DNA of 64,000 nucleotides, taken from contig SPDT01000006.1 of the NCBI GenBank assembly GCA_008477525.1, forward strand, positions 275,501-339,500. Direction: 5' to 3'. Source of the DNA: Hypomyces perniciosus (lineage: Eukaryota > Ascomycota > Sordariomycetes > Hypocreales > Hypocreaceae). Positions 1 through 11,449 of this stretch are shown piece by piece. A model generated the notes under the pieces. The model was not told the DNA's origin and did no database searches. It saw nothing but the letters and a program-made list of their open reading frames with translations. How positions within the stretch are numbered: position 1 is the first letter of the stretch; each line of letters begins with the position of its first letter. A program made the translations under genes and the position numbers.

Positions 1-898
1 GATTGCAGGACCTGGCACACACGGACAGGTACTCGTCAACGAAGCCTCCAACAACGATTTCGTTTCTACTTGTTCCACTTGGACTTTTCTAGTTTCTCTC
101 ACGATTTTCGCAGGTGGATTCTCATCGCACTTTCAATGACCTTTGAGGGCCAACCTGATGTCTGAAACTTATTTCCAGCATTGGATCGACCGTTCATTTC
201 CAACGGAGATGGACTTCTTGTCACCCCGAATCCCGTCTCCTGCATATCGTGTCAAGCTCTTGTCGAGTACTGCGTACATACCGATTCTTGCCAAAACAAC
301 TGGTCGATGTCGTTGCAGATATGGGCGATGCTGGAAAGTTGGTTCGGCGAACTTATGGTACAATCAGTCTTGAGAAGGAAGGAGTCTGTTCATATCTGTG
401 GTTGTCAGCATAGTACGCATGCTTTGGTTATGCTGGGCAATGTACCATGCTTGAATCACGGCGAATAAATATGTTGGGGTTCTCTTGCTTTTGGGCATAA
501 TTCTTGCGATTGTCATTGAACGAAACAGGGAAACTATAGATGATCCGTAAGTGTTAGGCCAGGATGAGGGTAAGTGCGTGCATACCTGTTGTTTGTTGTA
601 TTAATATGTCTGGCTACCTGAGTAGAGACGAAGAAAAGAAGTAATAGTCGAATAAAGAAGCCCATCGTATCATCGTCCAAAACCAACAAAGGCCAAATGT
701 CATGCCCTGTTCATGATCCATTTAACTCCTTTCCAAATGCTCATCAATTGCTCCACCAAGTTCTTCCAACTTCGTCTTCGCCCCTAAATAATAATAAAAA
801 TCGACGCTCGAAGGTTTGCTGTAACTGGGTATCGAAAGGATATGTTATGCTGGTGTCCGGATCTTGGATAAAAAAAATTGCATCGTGTATCGCCGCGT
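1..898. other. unresolved left edge, possible end of a membrane-protein gene
   Basis: No gene can be called here with confidence. On the plus strand, frame 2 is open from base 2 to 136 and ends in a hydrophobic stretch (TFLVSLTIFAGG). The same frame reads hydrophobic again at 383-451 (SLFISVVVSIV) and 470-547 (YVGVLLLLGIILAIVIER). It is broken by TGA at 371 and 452 and ends at TAA 548-550. Frame 3 is open from 159 to 413 with a protein-like composition. I could not join these pieces with acceptable splice sites, so this may be the decayed or unspliced 3' end of a multi-pass membrane protein starting left of the window. From 551 to 898 nothing is visible apart from the 3' flank of the next gene. 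Confidence 0.25.
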
Positions 899-1643
899 TT
901 ACATCTTGAGAAGCACTCCATTCTCGATGATTCTGCCCTTCCACCCCTCGCACGCGACCTTGACCATGGCCTTGCCCACCTGTGTCGTCGTGATAGTGCC
1001 GTAGAAATTTCTAAGAATCTTTTTGGTTAAGGGCGCATTTGAGTCGATGAAGCCTCTGGGCCGCAAGATCCAAACTTCAAATTTGTCCTTGTTGGCATCG
1101 GCGAGATCGCACAGGCCCTTCTCAACCTCGCCCTTGATACGGCGCAAGTCGGTCTGGAAGAGCAGTGGTTTCCTCTGGTTCCATTCAGAGTGTTTGCGGC
1201 TACAGAAGATAAATCGGAACTTCTTGCCGTCAGGGGTCTTGTCGGCGAGGTACTGAAGCATAGCTTTTGCAGCCGCGAGGGTGAACTCAACATTGACTTT
1301 ACGGCACTGCTCCTTGTCGTTGTTGAACTGGTTAACTCTGCCGCCGATAGCCCTACCAAAGAGGCTTTTGTATCAGTCAAATACCCTCCGGAAGCAGTAG
1401 TCTGGAAGCTTGTTTGCCTCACCATATACATGCCTTGACTCCCTCAAATCTGCGCATCATGTCCTCTGGATAGTGCGAGAAGTCCTGATGCATCACCACC
1501 TCAGCCTTGGGATGGCTTTCCACATCAATCGAGATGGCCCTCCGCGTCAGAATTATGACTTTTGTGATGCGTTCGTCCGCGAGACAGTGGTTAATAGCTT
1601 CTCTACCGACATTACCGGTTGCGCCCGCCACGATGACTTTCAT
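899..1643 (-). CDS. NAD(P)-binding Rossmann-fold protein (atypical SDR/NmrA-like)
   Basis: There are two exons, 1643-1423 and 1352-899, separated by a 70-nt GTGAGG...TAG intron, giving about 224 residues. The N-terminus carries the nucleotide-binding motif VAGATGNVG (residues 4-12) followed by a beta-alpha-beta unit ending in LTRRA, as in atypical short-chain dehydrogenases and NmrA-like sensors. The second exon continues AIGGRVNQFNND and has the family-style LRPRGFID segment near the C-terminus. At about 224 residues it is shorter than most NmrA proteins (about 300), resembling small fungal epimerase-like proteins. No active-site YxxxK can be assigned safely, so it may bind NAD(P)H without being a classical dehydrogenase. 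The substrate is unknown. The start is the first ATG of the open frame and the Rossmann motif follows directly. Confidence 0.75.
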
Positions 1644-3770
1644 GATTTAGTCCGACTCTCGCGCCAGCCCTGATTTCGCTGTTGTCTGGTGGTTAAAATC
1701 GCAATCAGATGGCAATGACAGTAGTTGATGGGCTGCGACTGTTGCTCCACGACAGCTCCTAGCAAGAAGCGAAGATGGCGACTGCTTGCTCCAAGGATGT
1801 CAGCTGTAAGCAAGCATACTGGACACTCGATCTATTAAAGCGGAGGGGCGACAGCCCAAGGAAGACTAATAATTATGTGCTTGTAGCACGGAGTATAAGA
1901 GAGCCAGTCATGTTAGAACCGACTGGCGCAAGCAAGGTACATACACAAACTATTAATTAATACTTACTTCGGGAAGCCTGGAGACCAGGGTCTTTGTTGT
2001 CGAGCCGCGTAGCCGGCCTAAGCAATCCCGATGTGGAGCCTTTTTTCGCAACACATCTAGAAGTTTGACGGTATCCGAAATGAGAACAGGGAGAATGATG
2101 AGATGATGACGACGTTGATGAAGAAGGCCAGAAGAAGAAGTAAAAGGAGGATGACGAGTCCTCGTGCTTGCTGACGTTGCCGACTCTTTCTCTGTAAGTA
2201 AAGAGTTCATTACGATACCGTGGTAGAAATCCAAGAGGACTCCTCGCGGAACTCGGGAGACTATTTTCATGGCTGCAGGTTGAGTTGCTAGATAGGTGTT
2301 TCGGGTTCCGTAATTTATACACCATCAACCGTTTAGTATAATATTTGCTACAGCATTGAGTTCCTCCTCGGCTCTGATATCCGGTTGGTGGCCATGGCTA
2401 GTGCGGAGGTTGCTGCTTGATCCCTGTCAGACCATGCGACCTGTTCATCTAGCCTTACTGTACGGAGTACACACAAGACGGAGACAAAGGCGTACCATTG
2501 GTTCCACGGAAACATTTCTTTTGGGGCCCTGATTATTTGGTGGCATACTACTCCGTAATGTCTCTCACGTTTCGAGGTGTGAAGCCAATCAAGGTATGCA
2601 TACACGAGACAGACGACTAATAGCACGACCACAACATTGCCGTTCCATATGCTCCGTGAAATAGTAGCCATTGTGTCACCCAGCCCGCACGCCTTGCGGT
2701 TCTGGGAATAGTGTTGCGCATCCCTCGGGTATGGGCGCCGCGGTGCTGAGTCAATTCGTGGATCCACCATGGGATGCCACAATGCCGCGATGCCGCGAAT
2801 TCCGCTGATCCTCTGTCATCGCTCTCTCGTCTGTGGTGAATGGTGAATAGTGAATGGTGGGAAGAAAATATCGGAGAAGAAATTGGAGAAGGAATCGGAC
2901 GAGTCCTCCGTTCATAACGCCATCGATCGATCGGTCTCCTTCATCGGCTTGGCTCTTTCTTGGCTATCATAACCGCTGCAAGTGCGGGTAGTAGAGCCTT
3001 GGCAGGATCAATGACAATCCTATTTCTGCATAAGGTAGTTGTGGTCCTTGATTTATGTGCCCTTGAAATTAATACTGTGGGAAGACACATGCCGTCAGGG
3101 GTTTCTCCGAAAGGAACGTAAACACGGCCCCAGTTCGGAGCCGGCGCCCGTCCTCAGCGTCCGGTCGTGTCCTTGATATACGCGTATTTTACTACGAAAT
3201 CGAGGGCACGAAGTGCCAAATAGTAATTGTCTTCTGTGTTGGGAATTTGTCCATAACTGCTCCAGATGCCTCTCGTAAAAGAAGGGTATCTCCAGGCATC
3301 TATGTAGATTCTCATTCTGATGCGAATGCTGCGGAGTAGTACTAGTATGCATGTCGAAAAGCTGTTCCGTGTTCGGGAATTCTCGTGCCATATTTCCCGA
3401 ATCCTGTTTTTGAGTATAATATTCGAGAAAACGCGAATCGCCCCCATGTGTCCCTGTTGCTGTCATTGATACCATGCAAGTGGCTTGTGGCGCCTCCATT
3501 TGCATCCCTGCCCTGTTCGATGGGGCACTCGTAACTAGCTAGGTGCGATATTTGAGGAGATTTGGTTGGCCTGGTTTACGAGTATGAAAGCTAGAGGAAA
3601 TACCGAATCGCATAGACGGACGATAGGGGACTTTCCAGCGGTTAGTACAATTAAAATTGATTTAAAAAAAAAAGGCCGCTAACTCCTACCTTCATCGCAG
3701 ATTGTGGAGAGATGGTAGCTCGAGGCATTTTCTTCTCGCAGTTTGCCCAATACTGACATATCAGTCTCAT
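1644..3770. other. intergenic region without a supported gene
   Basis: Several reading frames of 100-144 codons occur on the minus strand (for example 1957-2328, 2348-2782 and 3095-3505), but their composition is not protein-like. The 2348-2782 frame contains two copies of the dispersed intergenic word TACGGAGTA/TACTCCGTA (2461-2469 and 2549-2557), which argues that it is non-coding. A short A-rich run lies at about 3664-3673. No RNA gene was recognised. Confidence 0.6.
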
Positions 3771-5069
3771 CTAGGTTATTGAAGGCATCCCATCTCCGCA
3801 TATTCTTTCTCCCAGTTGCATCACAAACATCCATGCGGCCCGTGATAGATCCTCAGTTACATTGCCTGACTTGACAATTTTGAGTCGGGATTGTGCGAGT
3901 ACAAACCCAGCACAGGATATCTGAATGATCCCCACGCTGGGATGGAACAGGTTCAACGCCATGTGATGATTGAGATACCGCGCCAGAGCTTCCGTAAAAG
4001 GGTGTTTCAGCACTTCCTTATCAGTTCGCCATCCCCAGCCATCGCCCGTGTTTGGACCAGCTAACCTGCGACGCTCGCGACTGTCGTGTTGCCATAAACC
4101 CGTGTTGGATTCGGTATTTTCAGGACTTTGTAGTGACTTGCCAGCGCGTAAGAAACGCCGCAGGTCTGATGCCGATATACTAAGATCCATCGTCTTCAGC
4201 CCAGGCTCAGCCCGGTCCTCCTTGTCCAGATCACTATTCGAGTCGGATACAGTCGGACGGTTCTTTCCAGCTAGAGGTGCATTGAACGCCAATGTTAAAA
4301 CAAGGTCAGCATTATTAAGAGGTAGTCCGGCCACTTGGATCCAGCCCTCCCAAATGCCGACAAGAGTCTTGGTACCCAGCATTAACTTGCTAACGCGGCA
4401 ATCAAATGTTGTCGCCAGCCAATCACCAATGACGGCTTTGAGTGTTTGAGGCATCCGAAGAAGCAGAAGTGGGAGATGAACAAATTGACTCTGGTCAGCT
4501 TCGCTATCCTGAGGCTTCTCAGGCTGCATTGTCCAGAGCGACGCCTTGGAACCGTTGGCTTGCTTTGGCGAACTTGGATATCCAGGTAATAGAAGTGCGA
4601 CATATGCAGCGTTTTCGTGCCGAATTTCAATCCAGAGTCCTTGCTTCTGCTCGTCTGACAACTGGGCCCAGCCGTTCTGGGGATCCTGGTCATCTGAATG
4701 CCGTGACAGCACCTCATCGCCTACGACGTCGCTCGCGCGAAACCAGCGAAATGTCACAGCTCGAAGAGGTCCAACCTGCCCCATTGGAGTGTCGGTAGCT
4801 TCTAAACCAACTTGGATTCCACGAACAACATCTCCGACTAACGTATCTCGCAGCCTGTGTGCGAGGTGATCGAGGCGAGCCTGGTCAAGCTTCTGAGTCC
4901 CAATGTAGAGAGGCGATACACGATGCGTTGAGAAGGTGGTGTTAAAAAATGGCGGAATGGCCACTTCGTCAATGTCTTCATCGCCATTGTCACTATCCAA
5001 CCTCTGTTCTGTTGATCGATCCCTTCGCGTTGGAGTGGCATCAGTGCCTTGAGCTTTGCGCCGCGCCAT
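3771..5069 (-). CDS. fta1: Sim4/CCAN kinetochore subunit Fta1 (CENP-L homologue)
   Basis: A single exon encodes 432 residues from an ATG at 5069. After a charged N-terminus (about residues 1-36) comes PPFFNTTFSTHRVSPLYIG, the sequence I associate with fungal Fta1/CENP-L, then a helical LxxLAHRLRDTLVGDVVRGIQVG segment (quoted loosely). The rest includes a conserved LPLLLLRMP stretch and a C-terminal ISCAGFVLAQSRLKIV region. Fta1/CENP-L pairs with CENP-N in the constitutive centromere-associated network and helps hold the inner kinetochore on CENP-A chromatin. Two MluI cell-cycle boxes (ACGCGT) lie within 90 bp upstream of the start, so G1/S regulation is plausible. The family assignment is by recognition of the N-terminal motif; the C-terminal half is less diagnostic. 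Confidence 0.75.
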   Translation of the reverse strand: MARRKAQGTDATPTRRDRSTEQRLDSDNGDEDIDEVAIPPFFNTTFSTHRVSPLYIGTQKLDQARLDHLAHRLRDTLVGDVVRGIQVGLEATDTPMGQVGPLRAVTFRWFRASDVVGDEVLSRHSDDQDPQNGWAQLSDEQKQGLWIEIRHENAAYVALLLPGYPSSPKQANGSKASLWTMQPEKPQDSEADQSQFVHLPLLLLRMPQTLKAVIGDWLATTFDCRVSKLMLGTKTLVGIWEGWIQVAGLPLNNADLVLTLAFNAPLAGKNRPTVSDSNSDLDKEDRAEPGLKTMDLSISASDLRRFLRAGKSLQSPENTESNTGLWQHDSRERRRLAGPNTGDGWGWRTDKEVLKHPFTEALARYLNHHMALNLFHPSVGIIQISCAGFVLAQSRLKIVKSGNVTEDLSRAAWMFVMQLGERICGDGMPSIT

Positions 5070-5077
5070 AACTTCAG

Positions 5078-5155
5078 ACGCGTTTAACTATCCACGACGC
5101 TCGTGGGGAACAAAATTCAGATGTCTTTTTCAGATTGATTTCGGAGCATACGCGT
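5078..5155. promoter_or_regulatory. two MluI cell-cycle box (ACGCGT) motifs upstream of fta1
   Basis: ACGCGT occurs at 5078-5083 and 5150-5155, which is 9 and 81 bases upstream of the fta1 start codon on the minus strand. ACGCGT is the core recognised by the MBF complex (Mbp1/Swi6, Res/Cdc10), and an Mbp1-type protein is encoded elsewhere in this window. Function is inferred from the motif and its position only. The site at 5078 may lie inside the 5' UTR. Confidence 0.4.
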
Positions 5156-5939
5156 CAAGATATCCCTTGATAGCGCAGCTCTCAATGCGTTGTGCAAAAC
5201 AAAGCAGGAAATGTTTGGTCTTGACGCATCAGTTCCGCCGTTTGGTGAAGTCCAGTCGATTGAGATGACTAATCACGAGATGATATCATGTTCCACCACG
5301 TTATATCATGCGATTAACTCGGGGCTTTCCTTCGTTTTTGCCCAAAAAACGGTGGTAAAGATGAAATGAATAGGGCATCATTGTTTTTTAAATGTCAGCT
5401 TTGATAAATATAATTTAACGTAATTATATGCCTTCAAGACTGAATGTCGTTTAACACTGTGCTACCTGCATCGTGCTCAGTGTTGATTTCCATTGTCGTG
5501 GGGTTTCGTTTTCGATGAGTCTCACACTGCACGCACATCCTAACTATCTTTATGAATGTTGTGATTTTCTGGTATTTGGATCAATTATCAATAAAGTTAA
5601 TGAGAACTCAAGTATGCGCGAATTTGTTTGGTCGAAGAACTGGACTTGAAGGACGACGAGAGACATTTTTACATGTACTCGTGCTCTACGCATTGTCTGT
5701 CTGATAATGTAGCAAAATAGCACTCGTGTTAGAATTAAAGAGACCGTTTTAACTTGCTACCATGCTTTTAAGGTGATTGGAAACACACGTGTTATTCTAT
5801 TTGTTGTTTTTGCACTGTGAGTCCTGCTCCTATGTACAGAGCAACTACCGTATTTATGATATCGGAGGTCGAAATTAGTACCGCAAATAGTGGTGCTTTG
5901 AAGTCATGTCAACCCTTGAATCGATGCTATCCAAATCCA
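5156..5939. other. intergenic, AT-leaning
   Basis: This stretch lies between the fta1 promoter and the 3' end of the FAD monooxygenase gene. The track-sized frames here have no protein-like sequence. No repeat or RNA gene is visible. Confidence 0.6.
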
Positions 5940-7382
5940 CTAGAAGGGCTCGCTGAGCAACCCATCAAACTTTGTAGCCAAAGCAGAGGCATTGTTCTGG
6001 TATCCTTGAATCACAGCCTGGTCGCGCTCCTCGCCGCGCTCTGGACCAATCGCAACCCTCCGTTCTCCTTGTACTCGAGCCCCCTTGACCAAAAGTGAAG
6101 TCCGAGGTTGGCGTTTCTCCGCAAAGGGATGGAACACGGAATCGGATAAGTCAGATCCAAGGACTTCTAAAGCCTTCACATAATCATCGCTGCCAGGTGT
6201 CAGAGAAGGCAGGGTCTGGCTGAGATGGTAGCAATCCTCACTAAGATGACTTTGTTAGACCGAAATTGCAGTTTTGTGGAAGGCATTTCAACGACTTACA
6301 GGGCTTGATTGGCACCTTGACCAAGATGGGGACTGGTTGGGTGCGCAGCATCGCCGACTAATACGCATCGCTTCGTGTACCATTGATTCGGCTTCAGTTC
6401 TTCACGGTCGAAGAGCCCGAATTTGATGATTCGCTCGGCTGACGTGACCATTTCCAAAACAGCTGGATCCCATCCCTTTAGAAGTTCGTTGATCCCTTCT
6501 TTCTGAGTAGCTAATTCATCAGCCTGGTAAGGACGCCACGTCTCTTCCCTCTCCTTGGTCTCCCTCTGGGTGATTGCCCAGGAGGTGTTGGTTGGAGTGA
6601 CCGGATAAGAGATGACGTGAACGCCATCGCCGTACCAGTTGCGCATGGCTGCAACGTGGCGAAGGGACTCCGGTGTCTCAGATATACAGGCAGTCTGTCT
6701 AATGTAAGTGAACGATACCGATTGACGTCAGAGGCTGTTGCATACCTGCGTTAAACCTGTGAAGACTGGAGCATCCTCTGTGATACTTTTGTTCTTCAAA
6801 ATGATGGCTCGTGATGCCGATTTAATCCCATCGCAGCCCACAAGAAAGGATCCAGTCACTGAGCGGCCATCATTGAAGAATGCCGTCACCGAGGTCTCAT
6901 CTTCTTGGATGTCGACAAGCTCCCATCCTTCTCTTACATCAATATTCAAGTCAAGCAATGTGTTCTTCAACATAAGGTTCAACGTAGTACGCCTGATACC
7001 AGCAGCGGGCTGGCCGTACCTTTCTGCAAAGGTGCTGGCTAAGTCAGACTGTCCCAATGCCTCGCCAGTTGCCTTCCCATCCCAAAAGGCAGTAAGAGGC
7101 AGAGACTCGGCTTTGGCAGCGTCTGCCAGCCCGACTAGATTCAGCACCTTGAGGCTGTTCATCGTGTTAGCCATCCATTCTGTACTGTATTTCTGCTCAG
7201 CGACACTTTGGCTATCTGAATCAAACCCACCCATTGGACATGAGCATCAGAGACGCCCCAGCATTGCCCAGCTCTCGAACCTTCTCAAAGACTATCGGAT
7301 GGTAGCCTTTTCGCTTAAGGAGAATGGCAAGAACCGGGCCAGCGATACCACACCCGATAATCAAGACAGTGGGAGGAGCCAT
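5940..7382 (-). CDS. FAD-dependent monooxygenase (class A flavoprotein hydroxylase)
   Basis: There are four exons, 7382-7231, 7184-6746, 6694-6300 and 6240-5940, with introns of 46, 51 and 59 nt, giving 428 residues. The dinucleotide-binding motif VLIIGCGIAGPVLA is at residues 6-19 and FEK follows at the end of the second strand. The middle carries the DG-type motif LVGCDGIKSASR. The C-terminal third has the FAD-ribityl motif LVGDAAHPTSPHLGQGAN. This is the layout of PHBH/kynurenine-monooxygenase-like single-component hydroxylases that use NAD(P)H and O2 to hydroxylate aromatic substrates. Intron 1 is assigned because removing it joins LMLMSNG to the downstream MNSLKVLNLVGL segment in frame. 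There are no neighbouring pathway genes, so the substrate is unknown; a salicylate- or zeaxanthin-epoxidase-like activity is equally possible. Confidence 0.88.
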
Positions 7383-7885
7383 GGTTGTGTTGCGTTAAAT
7401 CTTTTTGACTAGATGTCTATAACAAGATGGTGGGAGAGAGAAGAAAGCCGTTGCCCGTTTTCAGCCAATCGTTTCTGGATATCTCGCAACAGTTAAATAA
7501 TAGACCTCCTATTAACCCTCCTATTAACCCGGAACTCTATTTCTCCATACAAATGACGAGCTCGGTCAGTGAGTCATTCGGCTTGAGATCAACAGCTTGG
7601 CATGATTGCAATCCATTCCATGTCTTTCCCATCGCCGAATGACTAATATGTCGAAAATAGTCCAAATCCTTACAACATCCATACCGCACTGCGCATATCC
7701 CGATTCCCTTGTCCCATAATAATAATACAGAAAAATAGTCTAAACGAAGTACTGGATTCCTTCATTCTGGTGCAGGGCGAAGTGGTATCCAATCCCAAAT
7801 TAAAGATCATTCTCTCCGAGATTTACAAGCCCCGCTGACCCATCTATGATACGAAACGCCTGGAAAGACGCCATGGATGATGTGC
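7383..7885. other. intergenic between two minus-strand genes
   Basis: This holds the promoter side of the monooxygenase gene and the 3' flank of MET8. A 13-bp tandem doublet (CCTCCTATTAACC-like) lies at about 7505-7531. Nothing else is visible. Confidence 0.5.
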
Positions 7886-8786
7886 TTACGATCCCACGCT
7901 GAAGCCGAATGATCCGTCAAAGACATCCAGCTTCTTAATATCGTTACCACCACGTAGTGCTAGTAAGACGTCAATCGAAGGGACTTTGTTGGCCGGATAG
8001 AATAGCAGGAGGTTGTCCATGTCCTCCTCCGTGAGCTGGCACATCTCCGCCCATTTGTATGTGTCGCTGACCTTGGACATCCTAAACACACGATATGTAA
8101 GCCAACGATACGCAGTTATCCACATGACAACAGTAAGCACCCACCAACGCATTCGCTTGGGGCCATCCTCTGGGTTAGGAGCAACCTTGCGCAGTCGCAT
8201 CCTCAGCTCCCCAATGGTTTCGATAGCATTCCCGACATTCTTTGGTAATTGCCTCGCAATAAGCCGCCGCAACGACGCCGCCAGCCTGGGCCCCTTTCCA
8301 TTGGTGCTGACCATGATCTGAAGGGGCCCATCCCGGTGGATGCTGCCAAAGTAAAAGTCGCACTCGGGAGGCACATCGGCAATGTTCGCGGGGACCTTCT
8401 TCTCTTTACACAACTTCCATATCGCCGTAGAAGCCGCTGGATCATCGATAGCCACCAGCGCCATGTCTGCCCCGTCCAGGTCGGAGGGCTCGAATAGCCG
8501 GTCGACGTGCGTTACTTGGTTTTGGGCGATCCGAAATGCGACCTCTTCATTCAGACCGGAGGACGGGCAGACAACGGTAACTTTGGCATCGGCATTAAGG
8601 CAGTTGAGGATACGGCCGGCCGCGACCTGTTGATAGTTCTGGTGAGCTTCGTTGTGCGTCGCGTCTGCAAAGGACCATGCATTATCAGACCTCACCACCG
8701 CCTACGACAAGGACATTCTTGTCTTTGATGCGCCATGCCAGAATAAGGCTGCCACCAGGCGTTACTTCAGGGAAGCTCTTTGCCAT
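7886..8786 (-). CDS. MET8: Siroheme synthase Met8 (precorrin-2 dehydrogenase / ferrochelatase)
   Basis: There are two exons, 8786-8691 and 8626-7886, giving 278 residues, close to yeast Met8p (274). The NAD-binding signature NVLVVGGGEVAAGRILNCL spans the splice junction, which fixes the intron (64 nt, with the unusual donor GTCTGA). Family features follow: TVVCPSSG, a VAIDDP loop, and the DFYFGSIHRDGPLQIMVSTNG segment typical of the bifunctional dehydrogenase/ferrochelatase, then GKGPRLAASLRRLI. The enzyme oxidises precorrin-2 with NAD+ and inserts iron to make siroheme, the cofactor of sulfite and nitrite reductases, so it supports sulfur and nitrate assimilation. The C-terminal part has a hydrophobic stretch (WVLTVVMWITAYRWL) that could be a membrane segment or buried helix. 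It is divergent from the pep7 gene over 518 bp. Confidence 0.92.
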
Positions 8787-9304
8787 GGTGGTATATATAT
8801 ATGAATGCGGTTCGGTCAGGAAATAGGAAGAATGGAACAAGGCCCAGTCCAGTGTCCACGCGACAGGGAAGTTGTCTTACATGGGATCCATCGATAGTAT
8901 CTAATAATCCGTAGACAGCTAGATTGATTTGATGTTTCGGGGCCCGATAAGGCGTCGATAAGACAGCTACCGCATGCATGTACTGCGTATGTACTGTAGC
9001 ATGCGCTGCTGTCATCGCTGTCAGTGAGTGGCCCAGGAGTGGCCCAGGTTCATTAGAGTTGTACTTTACAGCGCACTGCCTGCCAGGTCAAGTGGCGAGT
9101 ACCGCGCTAATTGTTAGCGGGGAGGTTACGTTGTTAGTGGACGGCTGTGCCATGCAACACGCAGCCTTGCCTCCTTCAGCTCGCTCGCCCTCGATGCAGT
9201 TCGGGGCGCTGTTCGACCACTTCCGGTCGTCTCGTCGATTCGAGTTGCTCTCCGACATCAAATAACTGAATACGACCAGGCGGCTGCTTTTTTATTTCGC
9301 CGCA
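8787..9304. promoter_or_regulatory. shared divergent promoter region, MET8 / PEP7
   Basis: The 518 bp between the two start codons must hold both promoters. It contains a TATATATATAT run at about 8791-8801, just upstream of the MET8 start, and a T-rich run at about 9288-9293 immediately before the PEP7 start. No specific operator was identified. Confidence 0.45.
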
Positions 9305-11449
9305 ATGTCGGGACGCAGGCTGGGAGGCGGTAGGATTCTGGGCAATGGAAAGGGCATTGGCCCGACCCCTCCGATTGCCCCTCGAGCCGCGAGTCCCTTT
9401 GCTCCCTCCGAGAGCACCGTCTCCATAGGCTCATCTTCGATATCACCGCCTGCAAGTGGGAGTATTATCGATATTGGGCAGGATATTGGTGCCAGCATCA
9501 GCGTTGGGGCCCAGCCAAAGGGCGGCGCTGCCAATGCTTCGAGCCTGGTCTGTCCCATTTGTAACGAGGAGATGGTAGGTCGTCGTGATCGGAGGAGTGA
9601 GCCTCGGGAAGCCTTGTCGACTAACAGAAATAGCTCACGTTACTTCAACTGAACCGACATATCGACGACAATCATCAAGAGCTTCCCGTCGAGGAACAAA
9701 ACGAAGTGAAGACATGGTTCGACAAACAAGTGTTCAAGGCGAAGCGCTTCCAGCCTCTGTCTCTCATCAACATGAAGCTGCGTGGGCTCGATGTCTTTGA
9801 ATCGAACGAGTCGAGCCCCGTATCACAGCCATCGACGGTGGTGGCGACAGCGGCTATGGGCAAGCTGCCAATCGAAGGCCCAATCGACCCCGACGAATTC
9901 ATAACCCGGAGTCACTGGCAACGCACCACAAGTCACGATATGTGCACAGATCCCGCTTGCGGAAAGGGTCTTGGAACTATAAACGGCAGCATAAACTGCA
10001 GGAAGTGCGGACGCCTCTTTTGCGAGGAACACACCATGTACCAGATGAAGCTGAGCAGGAGTGCAAATCACGAACCTGTCCGTGGCTACTGGGCCAGGGT
10101 GTGTGAGACATGCTATAAATCAAGAGAGGGATATAACGATCACAATGGGGCATCAATAGACCACACTACCATGTTTGCCGAAATTAGGAGGGAGAGGGTC
10201 GAAAGACAGAATCTGGAGGTTTCAAGATTGAAGAAGCGATTAACTAAGCTGACGAGACTATTGGTACACCCGCCCGAGACATTGACGGCGTCGAATGGCT
10301 CGTTACTGGCACCCGTATCGTCACTAACGGGTCAAAAGAACACCCGGAAACTGATCGAGCAGTCGGTGGTAACTTGGGAGGAGGATGAGAAGGTATCAGA
10401 ATGTCCCTTCTGCCATCAAGGTTTTGGGTCTTGGACATTCAGGAGGCATCACTGCCGGATATGCGGTCGTGTAGTGTGTGCTGACCCTCAGACTGGCTGC
10501 TCATCTGAAGTGAGCTTGAACATCGCTAGCCGTACGTTCTCTCCTCCCCCCTATACAAGTGGCTCCTCAGGACTAACCTTCAGTAGCAACGTGCCCTCCA
10601 ACCGAGAAACTGGCAATAGCTGCTGGAAATAGCCATCTAACTGTGGATGTCAGAATGTGTAAGGAGTGCAACCATACCATCTTCTCCAGCCGTGACTTCA
10701 CCGCATCACTACTACATAAACCCCCTGATCAGCGCGCCTACGAGACTCTCCGCCAGTTTGAGAGGGGTATCCGCCAGCTTCTCCCGAGCTTCCATCGCGT
10801 CCTGGTAACGCTACAGCCAGACGTGAAGGAGAATGGAGAAGTCGATTTGAACAAACCCCCACCGACGCACGCCCAGATTAAAGAAGCCGGCAAGATACGG
10901 AAACGTCTGATAGATAGCTTTACCAAGTACGGATCAGCTGCGAAAAGGATACGTGACTTGCAGACGGACAGTCCAACGCAGCTAAAGCTGCAGAATGCGA
11001 TTTATGCGCAAGCTAATTCATTTCTGCATACGAATATGCTGCCGTTGAAGAGTCTGCCTCAGTTGCTGCGTAGCCGGTCTACCCTATCGACTTCGTCGTC
11101 GTCATCGCATTTCCTCTCGGTGCCGAGCCATTCTACCTCCAGCTTGCGTCATTCAGAGCTGGCGGAGTCAGAAACCGCGTCGCAAGCACCGAGTGAGGGC
11201 AGCACGGTAGTAAGCCAGCTAGAAACAGAGGAGAAAGATCTGAGGGAGCGACTTGCTGTCCTCGAAGAACAGAAGTTTATGGTTGAGGAAATGGTCAGAA
11301 CGGCTCATGGAGCAAGGCGCTTTGAAGAAGTGAGCGCCTTGTCTAGGAACGTGGACGAGCTGCAGAGTGAGATTCAAGATTTAAGGAGGAAGATTGGTGA
11401 TGTGGAGCAGAGATGGGAGGGCGTATATCGAAATGGTGTTTCAAGTTGA
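9305..11449 (+). CDS. PEP7: Vac1/Pep7-type FYVE protein (endosomal tethering, Rabenosyn-like)
   Basis: There are three exons, 9305-9574, 9634-10531 and 10584-11449 (introns of 59 and 52 nt), giving 677 residues. A C2H2 finger (C83-x2-C86-x12-H99-x4-H104) spans the first junction, which confirms that splice. Next comes a degenerate FYVE-like zinc region (about 194-252), then the canonical FYVE finger (about 345-425) with the RRHHCRICG core that binds phosphatidylinositol 3-phosphate. The C-terminal half is rich in Ser and coiled coil, including an EEKDLRERLAVLEEQKFMVE helix. This matches yeast Vac1/Pep7 and Rabenosyn-5, which link Rab5 (Vps21), Vps45 and PI3P in Golgi-to-endosome and vacuolar protein sorting. 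The acceptor of intron 2 is ambiguous by one codon (CAG at 10583 or TAG at 10586), giving LAT or PT. The C-terminal extension relative to yeast (515 residues) is usual for filamentous fungi. Confidence 0.88.

Noticed and set aside
2348..2782. 144-codon minus-strand frame with a hydrophobic segment (VVVVLLVVCLVYAYL)
   Set aside because: It has a single hydrophobic stretch and otherwise no protein-like composition. It contains two copies of the dispersed intergenic word and has no neighbouring splice-compatible exons.
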